From: Desertifilum tharense IPPAS B-1220 | GTDB lineage: Bacteria > Cyanobacteriota > Cyanobacteriia > Cyanobacteriales > Desertifilaceae | NCBI RefSeq assembly: GCF_001746915.1 | Contig: NZ_MJGC01000066.1 | Span: 1-64,000 of the forward strand | Direction: 5' to 3' | DNA: 64,000 bases | Part shown: in pieces, positions 1-8,557 of the stretch | Layout: every line of letters starts with the position of its first letter | How positions within the stretch are numbered: position 1 is the stretch's first letter | Translations under genes and position numbers: made by a program | Notes under the pieces: generated by a model | Database searches by the model: none | Seen by the model: only the letters and a program-made list of their open reading frames with translations | What the model was told of the DNA's origin: nothing

Positions 1-241
1 GAATTGGGAATTGGGAGTTGGGGGTTGGGGAAGAAGGGAGTTGGGAGTTGGGAGTTAGGGGTTGGGGAAGAAGAGGATGGGGAGATGGGGGGATGGGGGG
101 AAGAAGGGAGTTGGGAGTTAGGGGTTGGGGGGAAGAAGGGGGAAAGACTGACTTACTACTCTACTTCTCGGAACTCGGAACTCGGAACTCGGAACTTTGC
201 ACTCTCTTCCCACTCAGCACTCAGCACTTTACACTCAGCAC
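1..241. repeat. STRR-like G-rich heptamer tract plus ACTCAGC-type repeats
   Basis: From 1 to about 155 the + strand is built from GGGAGTT/GGGGTTG heptamers interspersed with GGGGAAGAAGG and GGGGAGATGG units. From about 165 to 241 it changes to CGGAACT and ACTCAGC units. The same two-part order recurs at 24912-25332, and an inverted G-rich part lies at 14222-14335. Runs of three to five G separated by short spacers fit the G-quadruplex pattern. Heptameric short tandem repeats are known from filamentous cyanobacteria; equating this tract with them is inference. Open frames crossing it are repeat artefacts. Confidence 0.85.
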
Positions 242-868
242 TCAATTATCCACAGTCCATCGCCAGTTGGGGTGGTTCCATTCGTAGATACCTTGGATTT
301 CGTATTCTGCGCCGTTCTCGAAGCGGACGAGGCAATTGGTGTAGGTATAATCTTCGTCTGAGGATTCGTAGAGGCCTACTACGGTACAGGGAAACCATTC
401 TAGAGCTTCTGTATCGCCCTTTTGTACCCATTCCCATAAAGCGTTGCAGACTTCGATGCGGGAACCCACTTTTAGCTTAAGACCGACTTCGGCGGCTTGG
501 TCGTAGTATTTGGCGAGGTGAATGGGTTTAACGCGGTTTAACCACTGGGGGCCATAGCGATCGCGAATAAATTGTACCGAACCGGAGTCGCGATTGTGCA
601 GCCAGTCGTTTAAAAGTTTGGCTTTCCAAGGACGGTTAAGGCGGTCTTGTTCTTTGGCAAACTGAAGTAAGGCTAGACGTTCCTCAGAGGTTAATTCGTC
701 TAGGGGGTTTGTTCTTCGCTGCGGACTGCACAATTGAGCAGACTGGAGTAATTGACCCGCAATTTCTAGCAGAATTTGCTTTTGCTGTTCTGTCAAGGGG
801 CAATTTTCAGCTTCGCATTGATTAAAAGCGGCTCTCAGGGCTGCTTCGATCTCAGCGTCAGAGGTCAT
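242..868 (-). CDS. conserved hypothetical protein, SH3-like C-terminus
   Basis: This 208-residue protein looks like one shared among cyanobacteria, but I cannot assign a function. The first 70 residues are acidic and helical (the protein begins MTSDAEIEAAL). Residues about 75-125 hold a charged block with RDRYGPQWLNRVKP. The last 70 residues are rich in aromatics and short strand-like stretches (VGSRIEVCNALWEW, EWFPCTVVGLYES), which suggests a small beta barrel. There is no signal peptide or membrane segment. The ATG at 868 has no clear ribosome binding site. The 3' end abuts the repeat tract. Codon use and HIP1 content resemble the rest of the chromosome, so the gene looks native. Confidence 0.75.
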   Translation of the reverse strand: MTSDAEIEAALRAAFNQCEAENCPLTEQQKQILLEIAGQLLQSAQLCSPQRRTNPLDELTSEERLALLQFAKEQDRLNRPWKAKLLNDWLHNRDSGSVQFIRDRYGPQWLNRVKPIHLAKYYDQAAEVGLKLKVGSRIEVCNALWEWVQKGDTEALEWFPCTVVGLYESSDEDYTYTNCLVRFENGAEYEIQGIYEWNHPNWRWTVDN

Positions 869-975
869 AATTTAGGGTGCTGGAGTTAGATGAAATACTC
901 TTTTCTCTCAAACAAGCAACCGACGTTAATTTTTTATTATGCCAGCTTTCGGACAGTCCGTCTCCGATTAAAGGT

Positions 976-1003
976 AACTAGGGCTGAGAAGCCTAGTTTT
1001 TTT
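976..1003 (+). terminator. intrinsic terminator-like hairpin
   Basis: AACTAGG (976-982) pairs with CCTAGTT (992-998) and is followed by a run of T. No + strand protein gene lies just upstream, because the gene at 242-868 reads the other way. Either a short non-coding RNA begins in 870-975 or the hairpin is a relic. Confidence 0.5.
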
Positions 1004-1040
1004 GACCCGCAGCAAAGCGCGGTTAATGTGCTGAATATAG

Positions 1041-1070
1041 AAGGTCTAAGCCATAAATGGCTTAGACCTT
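1041..1070. repeat. perfect 14-bp inverted repeat
   Basis: AAGGTCTAAGCCAT (1041-1054) and ATGGCTTAGACCTT (1057-1070) are exact reverse complements around a two-base centre. No T run follows on either side. It could be a cruciform, the tip of a mobile-element end, or the base of an RNA hairpin. Confidence 0.8.
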
Positions 1071-1390
1071 GAGTGAATTTATAAAATTTGAACTTCTAGA
1101 CGTTCTCTACCTCAGACCGTTCTGCTGAAGGGTTTAACCTTCCCCTGGTAGAAACGAAGTGGAGGAAGCGACAAAAACTCCACAACCGCCTATAGTCCTA
1201 TCTTGCACTGTCTGCATCCCTGCCGTCGCTCTCCTTCAGGACGCAGCACTGAAGCATAACGGTGAAACCTTCATCCAGTGCGTGTTTGCTATGTTTCTAC
1301 TTTAAGGCTTTTAGCAGGTAAGATTGCCTATCTAGAGTTGTAGTTTTAGTTATTCCCTTGAGGGGGGTTATTCAAGGGGGGGAATCTTCC
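1071..1390. other. non-coding, hairpin-rich stretch, possibly a mobile-element remnant
   Basis: No convincing coding frame crosses this 320-base stretch. It contains several complementary arm pairs: GAAGG/CCTTC near 1127-1142, GTGGAG/CTCCAC (1159-1183), GCACTG/CAGTGC with an inner GAAG/CTTC (1246-1281), and CCCTTGA/TCAAGGG (1355-1378). Several local hairpins next to a perfect palindrome recall the structured ends and guide-RNA region of IS200/IS605 elements, but no transposase sequence is left. A structured non-coding RNA is the other option. I do not recognise tRNA, tmRNA, SRP RNA or RNase P RNA here. Confidence 0.35.
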
Positions 1391-1420
1391 TTTAGCTAGT
1401 GTTGCTTGTTACTTGTTGGG

Positions 1421-2164
1421 TTAACAATGCTGGCGTTGCTCGTGTTGCTTGCGGTTGAAGGCTTTTTGCTCTTCTGTGAGAACGGCGTACTCTATCGGCG
1501 GACGCATATCCCATTCAACTTGAGCTAAGACCAATAAGCTCCCACTGATAATCATACCTGTCATGAGGAATTGCCAAGCCATGCAATAGTGGAGAGATTG
1601 GATACTCACCAGATGAACCAGACCCATTACAATCAAAGCGCGGGATTGAATGCTAATGCCCGTGCAAAGATAGCCTAGGGCGCTAATGCCTAGCCACAAA
1701 GGACAGAGGTTGAGGAGAATGATTCCCCAATTGAGGAAAATTCCTAAGTCGGTGAGCAGCGCCCCGCTTAGAATTAAGGCAGCCCACAGGTACACTAACC
1801 ATAACAGGCGCTCGACTTGCGCCCAAAAGGTGGTTAAATACACCATAGCGATCGCGCCGATGGCAGTCAACGCTGACCAGATAACGGCTTGTAGAGTCCA
1901 ACTCAACGGTAGCAGTTGCGCGACAGCAAACATGAGTAGAGTCATTAAAGCCCACAGGACAAAAACTTGGTCGATGCGGGTATAGATAGCTGAAAATAAG
2001 GTTGTGTTGCGGAATTTCCAGCAGACTTGCCAGGAACCTTGTAAGTCTTGAAGATCGAGGATATGCTGCTTGGGGCGAATAATAGGCGGGTGAGAAGCTT
2101 TCATCGAGGGAGAAATGAGTGCTTTAGCGGGGTGCGTGACGGTGTGCTGTAGCTTGCAAACCAA
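1421..2164 (-). CDS. conserved hypothetical multi-pass membrane protein
   Basis: This 247-residue protein has about six hydrophobic segments between residues 65 and 215, preceded by a polar N-terminal region and followed by a charged tail rich in Gln, Glu and His. I do not recognise a named family or catalytic motif, so it is best described as an inner- or thylakoid-membrane protein of unknown function. The first ATG is at 2164; an internal ATG at 2104 (MKASHPPIIRP) would remove a poorly conserved-looking leader and may be the true start. No ribosome binding site separates the two. It lies alone between a non-coding region and the Uma2-like fragment. Confidence 0.7.
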   Translation of the reverse strand: MVCKLQHTVTHPAKALISPSMKASHPPIIRPKQHILDLQDLQGSWQVCWKFRNTTLFSAIYTRIDQVFVLWALMTLLMFAVAQLLPLSWTLQAVIWSALTAIGAIAMVYLTTFWAQVERLLWLVYLWAALILSGALLTDLGIFLNWGIILLNLCPLWLGISALGYLCTGISIQSRALIVMGLVHLVSIQSLHYCMAWQFLMTGMIISGSLLVLAQVEWDMRPPIEYAVLTEEQKAFNRKQHEQRQHC

Positions 2165-2263
2165 GCGGCGCTGTCAAAAATGAGTCAGGTTAATTTTTGA
2201 GTGCCGTTTAGCTTTTTCTAACCTTTGGGGCTACAGCTACACCAGATTTTATGATAAAGCCAC

Positions 2264-2455
2264 TCACTGGCGATTTTGTTGGATTCCTTGAAGAAATTCT
2301 CGTCTGGCTGCCAAAATATCGGACATTTGCACGCAGCGCGCTAGCAAGCGGATATCCAATTCTGGTAAAAATACGCTACGGGGAATGAGGTCATCTTGCA
2401 AGCGATAGAGCAAAAGCTGGTTATTTTCCCAAAACCAGACTTCAGTAATATTCAA
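2264..2455 (-). pseudogene. Uma2-like (DUF820) C-terminal fragment
   Basis: The 63-residue frame reads EVWFWENNQLLLYRLQ, then LPELDIRLLARCVQMSD, then a short Arg/Phe-containing tail. This resembles the last third of one branch of Uma2-family proteins, nuclease-fold proteins abundant in cyanobacteria that are usually about 190-220 residues long. The N-terminal two thirds with the acidic nuclease residues are absent: upstream in the same frame there is a stop within a few codons, and the oligopeptidase gene begins beyond it. The only start available is TTG. A truncated relic is the simplest reading. The family assignment rests on remembered motif shape. Confidence 0.45.
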
Positions 2456-2567
2456 TAAGCCAGCAGTCTACTTGGCGAGTCAGCTACAGCCCTTGCATTC
2501 AGCTTGCCAAGGTTTCAAGATTGCCGCTATCCTAGAAGGCCTTCACCTGTGGATTGTATCAGTGAAT

Positions 2568-4625
2568 ATGGATCGGAAAACATCTTTGCCCCCAGTTGCC
2601 CCTCAAGAACCCAAAGTCCTCTCGCTACACGGGGATGAGCGTATCGATCCTTATTATTGGATGCGCGATCGCGATCGTCAAGAGGTCGTGGCGTATCTAG
2701 AGGCAGAGAACGACTATACCAAAGCGATGATGCAACATACGGAAGGGTTGCAGGAACAGCTTTATCAAGAAATTTTAGGGCGAATTCAGGAAACGGATCT
2801 GTCGGTTCCCTATCGCAAAGACGAGTATTATTACTATTCGCGGACGGAAGAAGGTAAAAATTACCCGATTTATTGCCGCAAAAAGGGGAGTTTAGACGCG
2901 CCGGAAGAGGTTTTACTCGACCAAAATAAACTCGCCGAAGGACATGAGTTTTTTAGTATTGGTACGCTGCAAGTTAGCCCCAATCATCAAATTTTAGCCT
3001 ATTCTATTGATACCACAGGGGCAGAACAATATACGCTCTATTTTCGGGATTTGAATACTCAAGAACTGTATCCCGAACAGATTCTAGAAACCTATGTTTC
3101 TTTGGCTTGGGGAAATGATAACCGCACGGTTTTCTATACTACGTTAGATGATACGAATCGTCCTTATAAGTTATTTCGTCATCGCCTGGGTACCGATTCC
3201 AGCCAAGATGCTTTAGTTTACTGCGAAACCGATGAATCTTTCTTTCTTTCGGTGGGGAAAACTCGCAGCCAAGCCTATATTGTCATGGGGTTGGAGAGTA
3301 AGGTTACTTCAGAAATCCATTTCTTGGATGCTAACCAGCCGGAAGGGGAATTTCAGGTGGTTCATCCGCGCCAACAGGGAATGGAATATGATATCGAACA
3401 TCATGGCGATACTTTCTATATTGTCACCAATGATGAGGCGATTAATTTTAAGCTGGTGAAAGCGCCTGTTGATGCACCTGGGAAAGCAAATTGGCAAACC
3501 GTGCTTCCCCATCGCGATGATGTTTTATTATCGGGGGTGAGTGCGTTTGTCCATCATTTAGTTATCTACGAACGAAAGGCGGGCTTACCGACAATTCGGA
3601 TTCAGAATCTAAAGATAGGAGAAGATAATTATATCACATTTCCTGAGCCAACGTATTCCATTTCTGAAGGAACAAATCCTGAATTTAATACCCAAGTTTT
3701 GCGCTTCAATTATGCCTCTTTAGTCTCGCCCTATGCCGTTTATGATTATCATTTGGATACGGGCGATCGCGAATTGAAAAAAGAGACAGAAGTCTTAGGC
3801 GGGTATGATAGAACCCAATACCAGAGCGATCGCATTTTTGCCACCGCTACCGATGGGCGAAAAATCCCGATTTCCATTGTCTATAAAAAGGGAATTCAAC
3901 CCGATGGCACCCATCCCCTATTTTTAACCGGATATGGGTCTTATGGAGCCAATTATCCGGCTTCATTCTCATCTGCTCGCCTGTCTTTGCTAGATCGCGG
4001 TATTATCTTTGCCATTGCCCATATTCGCGGCGGTAGCGAAATGGGAAGACATTGGTATGAAGAGGGGAAATTTTTACACAAAAAGAACACCTTTACTGAT
4101 TTTATCGCTTGTGCGGAATACCTGATCGAGCAGAACTGGACGAATTGCGATCGCCTTGCCATTTCGGGTGGTAGTGCAGGCGGTTTATTGATGGGTGCCG
4201 TGATGAATATGCGCCCAGATTTATTTCAGGTTGTGGTTGCAGATGTTCCCTTTGTGGATGTGGTGACGACCATCTTAGATCCCGATCTACCCCTATCGGT
4301 TTTAGAATGGGAAGAATGGGGAAATCCTAACGATAAAACCTACTACGATTACATGAAATCTTACTCGCCCTATGATAATGTTGAGGCGAAAGCATATCCC
4401 CATCTTTTGATTACCGCAGGCTTTAATGATTCCCGCGTCGCCTATTGGGAACCTGCCAAATGGACGGCTAAACTTCGGGTAATGAAAACCGATGATAACG
4501 TCTTGTTACTCAAAACCAATATGGGGGCAGGACATGGGGGCGCATCGGGGCGTTATGATAGCCTCAAAGAGGTGGCGTTTGAATATGCCTTTTTGCTCGA
4601 TCGTTTAGGATTAATTGAAGCTTAA
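2568..4625 (+). CDS. ptrB: oligopeptidase B (S9A prolyl-oligopeptidase family)
   Basis: This cytosolic serine peptidase cleaves short peptides after basic residues. The 685-residue product has the S9A layout. The N-terminal part begins near PPVAPQEPKVLSLHGDER and carries YYWMRDRDR; a beta-propeller region spans about residues 75-400, and an alpha/beta-hydrolase domain follows. The catalytic Ser is S536 in GGSAGG, the Asp D621 in AGFNDSRV, and the His H656 in GAGHGG. An upstream extension to 2472 is open, but it overlaps the Uma2 relic and lies outside the family's usual start; ATG 2568 gives the normal length. The gene stands alone, 130 bases before xdhC-like. S9A assignment is secure; the oligopeptidase B label follows from length and domain order. 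Confidence 0.93.
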   Translation: MDRKTSLPPVAPQEPKVLSLHGDERIDPYYWMRDRDRQEVVAYLEAENDYTKAMMQHTEGLQEQLYQEILGRIQETDLSVPYRKDEYYYYSRTEEGKNYPIYCRKKGSLDAPEEVLLDQNKLAEGHEFFSIGTLQVSPNHQILAYSIDTTGAEQYTLYFRDLNTQELYPEQILETYVSLAWGNDNRTVFYTTLDDTNRPYKLFRHRLGTDSSQDALVYCETDESFFLSVGKTRSQAYIVMGLESKVTSEIHFLDANQPEGEFQVVHPRQQGMEYDIEHHGDTFYIVTNDEAINFKLVKAPVDAPGKANWQTVLPHRDDVLLSGVSAFVHHLVIYERKAGLPTIRIQNLKIGEDNYITFPEPTYSISEGTNPEFNTQVLRFNYASLVSPYAVYDYHLDTGDRELKKETEVLGGYDRTQYQSDRIFATATDGRKIPISIVYKKGIQPDGTHPLFLTGYGSYGANYPASFSSARLSLLDRGIIFAIAHIRGGSEMGRHWYEEGKFLHKKNTFTDFIACAEYLIEQNWTNCDRLAISGGSAGGLLMGAVMNMRPDLFQVVVADVPFVDVVTTILDPDLPLSVLEWEEWGNPNDKTYYDYMKSYSPYDNVEAKAYPHLLITAGFNDSRVAYWEPAKWTAKLRVMKTDDNVLLLKTNMGAGHGGASGRYDSLKEVAFEYAFLLDRLGLIEA

Positions 4626-4755
4626 TCCCGATGGCGAAGAGTCTGAGAGGTTTTTAAAAACGTTTCTGCGAGCATTTTAGATTCTGTTGTGGATTCTACC
4701 CTCTGTTTCCCCCATACCTGATACCCTAAATAGGACGTTTTTGATGATTGGCTGA

Positions 4756-5727
4756 ATGTCCCTCGCTTTTTATCGCCAACTGCTGCATCGCTTACACCAG
4801 GAACCTGTGGTTCTGGCGACGGTGACGGGGGTGAAAGGTTCGGTTCCCAGGGAAGTGGGGGCGAAAATGGGGATATGCGGCGAGGGGAGAACCTTTGATA
4901 CCATCGGAGGGGGTGCAGGAGAAGCGAAGGTTATTCGTCAGGCGATCGCAGTTTTGGCGACAGACGAACCCCAATCCGTTAACATTGACCTATCCGGTAC
5001 GCCCCATCGAGAAACCCAAGGCGTTTGTGGGGGACAAATGCAGGTATGGTTGCAACGATGGGTCGGGGAAGAGGCGATCGCGATCGCGCAGCAAATTGTT
5101 GATACCCTAGAATCGGGTCAATCTCTCACCCTCGTTACTCCCCTCAACGCGCAATTTCCCTACCTTTCCCCCCATCCCCCCACCTCCCCTTGTGGGTTTA
5201 GCGAAACGCTGCAACCTCCTCCCCTGCTTCTGATTGTCGGGGCGGGTCATGTGGGGATACAGTTAGCTAAGGTGGGAGACTTACTCGGTTTTCAGATAGC
5301 GGTACAAGATGACCGTTCCCAATGGGCAAATTTGGACAATTATCCCCAAGCCTCCTTTATCCTGACTGAACCCATCGTTGCGGCTATCTCGAAATTTGCC
5401 AACCACACCCAACTCTACGCCGCCTTAGTCACTCGCGGCTATCCCTACGATATTGAAGCGTTAAGCACCCTCTTGCAACGGTCTATCCCTTGTCAGTATA
5501 TTGGTACGATTGGCAGTCAGAAGCGAGTGCGCCAGGTGTTGCAAGCTTTAGCGGATGGCGGGTTTTCCCAATCTCAGCTAGAACGTATTTATGCTCCTAT
5601 TGGTTTGGATATTGGGGCGATCGCACCAGGGGAAATTGCTGTTAGCATTGGAGCAGAGCTAGTTCTGATTCGTCGGGGTGGAACAGGGCGATCGCTATCT
5701 CAAAAACAAGGGGCTACTCTCCTATAA
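4756..5727 (+). CDS. XdhC/CoxI family protein (molybdenum-cofactor insertion)
   Basis: XdhC-type proteins bind molybdenum cofactor and load it into xanthine dehydrogenase-like enzymes. The 323-residue product shows the N-terminal XdhC_CoxI part (VLATVTGVKGSVPREVGAKM, then TIGGGAGEAKVI). A variable proline-rich linker follows, and then the C-terminal Rossmann-like part starting LLIVGAGHVGIQLAKVG and containing YIGTIGSQKR and IGLDIGA. The start at 4756 gives a full-length protein. It lies 22 bases upstream of guanine deaminase, so the two are probably co-transcribed: guanine deaminase makes xanthine, the substrate of xanthine dehydrogenase. No xanthine dehydrogenase subunit genes are in the window. 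Confidence 0.9.
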   Translation: MSLAFYRQLLHRLHQEPVVLATVTGVKGSVPREVGAKMGICGEGRTFDTIGGGAGEAKVIRQAIAVLATDEPQSVNIDLSGTPHRETQGVCGGQMQVWLQRWVGEEAIAIAQQIVDTLESGQSLTLVTPLNAQFPYLSPHPPTSPCGFSETLQPPPLLLIVGAGHVGIQLAKVGDLLGFQIAVQDDRSQWANLDNYPQASFILTEPIVAAISKFANHTQLYAALVTRGYPYDIEALSTLLQRSIPCQYIGTIGSQKRVRQVLQALADGGFSQSQLERIYAPIGLDIGAIAPGEIAVSIGAELVLIRRGGTGRSLSQKQGATLL

Positions 5728-5749
5728 TGTGTTTATTTCCTAACTTTAA

Positions 5750-7117
5750 ATGTCGCAATCTTATTCTCTCAAAGGGTTTCGCGCCGCTTTTCTAGATTTT
5801 ACTGACGATCCGTTTTATACCACCGAGACAGAAAGCGTTCGCTATCTTCCCGATGGCTTGTTAGTGGTAGAACAGGGTAAAGTTAAGGAACTAGGGGAGT
5901 ATCAAACCCTACAGGCAAAGTATAGCCAAATTGAGATTATTGATTATTCAGGTTATTTAATTTCCCCTGGTTTTATTGATTTACACCTGCACTTTCCCCA
6001 AACGGAAATGATTGCAGCCTATGGCGAACAGTTATTAGAATGGCTGAATAAATATACCTTTCCAACGGAACGGAAATTTCAGGATAAAACTTACGCGCAA
6101 CAAGTGGCTTCTTTGTTTCTCGATGAGTTACTCAGAAATGGCACAACGACGGCGGTAGTCTTTACAGCAGTGTTTCCAGAGTCAGTGGATGCCTTTTTTA
6201 CAGAAGCCCAGCGTCGCAACCTCCGCGCGATCGCAGGTAAAGTGATGATGGATCGTCATGCGCCCGATTATCTCACCGATACGCCAGAAAGCGCGTATCA
6301 AGATAGTAAAGAATTAATTCAAAAATGGCATAATCAAGACCGTTTGTTGTATGCCATAACGCCTAGATTTGCGATTACGTCTAGTGAAGCGCAATTAAGA
6401 TTAGCCGGTAAACTCCTCGCAGAGTTTCCCGATGTTTACCTGCACACGCACCTATCCGAAAATCAGAATGAAGTCGCGTGGGTGAAAGAACTTTTCCCTG
6501 ATTGTAACGGCTATCTGGATGTTTACGATCGCCTGGGGTTAGTGGGAGAGCGTTCAATTTTTGCCCATTGCGTCCAACTCACCGATCTAGAGTTTAACCG
6601 ATTATCGGCTGCCCAAAGCGCGATCGCCTTTTGCCCTACCTCCAACTTATTCCTGGGTAGCGGTTTATTTAAACTCCATCAAGCCAAGAAAAGCGAATAT
6701 CCGGTTAAAGTTGGCTTCGCAACCGATGTCGGTGCAGGAACCAGTTTTTCGTTACTCCAAACCGCCGGAGAAGGGTATAAAGTAACACAACTGCAACACC
6801 AGCCCCTTTCCCCCTTTCAAGCCTTCTTCCTGCTGACTTTAGGCGGTGCTAGAGCTTTATCTTTAGATGACAAGATTGGTAACTTTGATACCGGAAAAGA
6901 AGCAGATTTTGTGGTATTGGATTTTCGCCCAACCCCATTAATGCAATTTCGCAACCCGCCGCAACTTCCGCCAACGTTAGACGCCTTCAGCGAACAGCTT
7001 TTTACCTTAATGATACTGGGGAGCGATCGCAATATTCGCGCCACCTACATTCTAGGGGAACTCGCGTGCGATCGCCAAAACAACCCTGAAAACCCATTAA
7101 ACAAATCCCTCACTTAA
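5750..7117 (+). CDS. guaD: guanine deaminase
   Basis: This zinc enzyme hydrolyses guanine to xanthine and ammonia, a step in using purines as a nitrogen source. The 455-residue length fits the family. Motifs in order are PGFIDLHLHFPQTEM (metal-binding HxH, near residues 75-90), HTHLSENQNEV, FAHCVQLTDLE, and TDVGAGTSFSLLQTAGEGYK near the C-terminal end of the barrel, with KEADFVVLD in the closing beta domain. It follows xdhC-like closely and is probably in one transcript with it. The next gene is convergent, ten bases away. The amidohydrolase at 17711 belongs to the same superfamily but a different branch. Confidence 0.95.
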   Translation: MSQSYSLKGFRAAFLDFTDDPFYTTETESVRYLPDGLLVVEQGKVKELGEYQTLQAKYSQIEIIDYSGYLISPGFIDLHLHFPQTEMIAAYGEQLLEWLNKYTFPTERKFQDKTYAQQVASLFLDELLRNGTTTAVVFTAVFPESVDAFFTEAQRRNLRAIAGKVMMDRHAPDYLTDTPESAYQDSKELIQKWHNQDRLLYAITPRFAITSSEAQLRLAGKLLAEFPDVYLHTHLSENQNEVAWVKELFPDCNGYLDVYDRLGLVGERSIFAHCVQLTDLEFNRLSAAQSAIAFCPTSNLFLGSGLFKLHQAKKSEYPVKVGFATDVGAGTSFSLLQTAGEGYKVTQLQHQPLSPFQAFFLLTLGGARALSLDDKIGNFDTGKEADFVVLDFRPTPLMQFRNPPQLPPTLDAFSEQLFTLMILGSDRNIRATYILGELACDRQNNPENPLNKSLT

Positions 7118-7127
7118 CATCAAACCA

Positions 7128-7751
7128 TTATATTGAATAGTGATTCCCCTGTTCGTAAGCCCAGTGCGCCAACTCCGTACGATTTTGCAAACCCGTCTTT
7201 CCTAAAATATTCCTAACATGAGTATCAACTGTCCGCTTACTAATGTAAAGTTCCTGGGCAATTTCCCGATTAGATAAGCCTCGAATAATCCAATACACAA
7301 CCTTCTTTTCCGTCGCCGTTAAACGGGCGCTATCCTTCCCCAAAACTTCGAGTAAAACACTAGTCGGTAAAGCCGTTGCTTGACGCACTGCGGCTTGAAC
7401 TTCCTGAAGTAGCACTTGAGGTAAAAAAGGCTTCTTTAAGTACCCATCTGCCCCTAAACTTAAGCCTCGAATCAATTCCGGAAAATCCCCTGAATCAGAC
7501 ATTAATAAAAAGGGAATGAGTCGATATTTAGGATGCTCCCGTAAGGTTTTCAAAAAGCGATAACTAGGAGTAATGGGAGAATTGATATCACAAACTAAAC
7601 AACTGGGAAAGTAGGACTTTAACAGAGAAAAAGCTTCCTCATAGCTCGTTGCTGTCACCACTTGATATTTTCCCCGTTGCTCAAGATATTCCTGAGCCAG
7701 CAGCATCAAGTCTGGATAATCGTCGATGAACAGCAGAGATAGAACTTCCAA
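7128..7751 (-). CDS. NarL/LuxR-type DNA-binding response regulator
   Basis: A receiver domain (LSLLFIDDYPD; phospho-acceptor Asp in LVCDINSP; Lys in GYLKKPF) occupies about residues 5-125. A LuxR-type helix-turn-helix follows (LTATEKKVVYWIIRGLSNREIA, SKRTVDTHVRNILGKTG). It should bind DNA when phosphorylated. The longest frame starts at a TTG at 7766, but a GAGGAG box at 7759-7764 sits seven bases before a TTG at 7751, which I prefer; this gives 207 residues. Its partner kinase is not in the window. A second response regulator lies 83 bases upstream on the same strand, suggesting one regulatory unit. Confidence 0.9.
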   Translation of the reverse strand: MEVLSLLFIDDYPDLMLLAQEYLEQRGKYQVVTATSYEEAFSLLKSYFPSCLVCDINSPITPSYRFLKTLREHPKYRLIPFLLMSDSGDFPELIRGLSLGADGYLKKPFLPQVLLQEVQAAVRQATALPTSVLLEVLGKDSARLTATEKKVVYWIIRGLSNREIAQELYISKRTVDTHVRNILGKTGLQNRTELAHWAYEQGNHYSI

Positions 7752-7834
7752 ATAGTTTCTCCTCAACGAAGAACTAGGAATTAAATCGTTAACCTCTATT
7801 AATTTACGAGCTAAATTTCCACAATCCGGAGATT

Positions 7835-8557
7835 TTACAGCTTAGTTTCATTCGCAGGATTAGACTCTCCGGAAATATTAAAATAACGCAAGAGATGGAT
7901 ATTTTCAGGAGTTAGCAGCTTTCTAATATCTGTCGCTTGGTTAATCAGTTGAACCTGATGGCTAAACTCCTTTTTCAAAGTCTTCAAGTAAAGTCGGCGA
8001 CGGGCTTCCGTGGAAGCTTCATCCACCATTTCCAAAGCCAAATTAATCGTAGTCAAAGGATCGGACATTTCTTGAATCAGCTTATTCAACAGGTTTTCTT
8101 TAGCTGAATTAATTTCCTTAAGCAGTTGAATTTCCTGTTCTAGAGCATCAGCACGTTCTCGCTCAATCTTTGCCAGACTTTGATAATGATTTTCTTTATT
8201 TAAGCAAGCAGCAATGGTATTCAACAACTCATCAGGAGTAAAAGGCTTAGTCAGATAATCATCTGCGCCATTTTCCATTGCTTTACGCATATTTGCGCGT
8301 TCCGACAAAGCCGTCAAAAAAACAACCGGAATGTGAACAGTAGATGAATGATTGCGAAGTGCCCTCAACGTCTCATAACCATCCCGTTTAGGCATCATTA
8401 AATCGCACAAAATTAAATCCGGCTGAAATTCCTGAGCTAACTCAAACCCTACCACCCCATCTTCTGCTCCAATCGCCTGAATCTGTTTTTCCTCCAGGAA
8501 CAACAGCATTTCTTCTCGGAGATCGGAATTATCTTCAATCACTAATATTTTTACCAT
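7835..8557 (-). CDS. response regulator with coiled coil and HisKA-like tail, no ATPase domain
   Basis: Residues 1-120 form a receiver (VKILVIEDNSD, phospho-acceptor in LILCDLMMPKRDGYE, Lys in DDYLTKPFTPDEL). A charged helix (about 130-165) leads into a helical pair resembling a histidine-kinase dimerisation region (NLLNKLIQEMSDPLTTINLALEMVDE), but the catalytic ATPase domain is missing and the usual phospho-His is replaced: the motif reads EMSDPL where kinases have an H-E/D-x-x-x-P-L pattern. It therefore looks like a phosphorylation-controlled dimer or scaffold. The start at 8557 is fixed by a strong AGGAGGGG box, so the longer frame to 8617 is rejected. It probably works with the NarL-type regulator downstream. 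Confidence 0.88.
   Translation of the reverse strand: MVKILVIEDNSDLREEMLLFLEEKQIQAIGAEDGVVGFELAQEFQPDLILCDLMMPKRDGYETLRALRNHSSTVHIPVVFLTALSERANMRKAMENGADDYLTKPFTPDELLNTIAACLNKENHYQSLAKIERERADALEQEIQLLKEINSAKENLLNKLIQEMSDPLTTINLALEMVDEASTEARRRLYLKTLKKEFSHQVQLINQATDIRKLLTPENIHLLRYFNISGESNPANETKL

Noticed and set aside
4..480. Open frames across the left repeat tract
   Set aside because: They read Gly/Trp/Glu repeats from the G-rich heptamers and antisense to a better gene.
890..1072. 60-codon + strand frame
   Set aside because: It contains a terminator hairpin and a perfect palindrome and has no protein-like composition or ribosome binding site.
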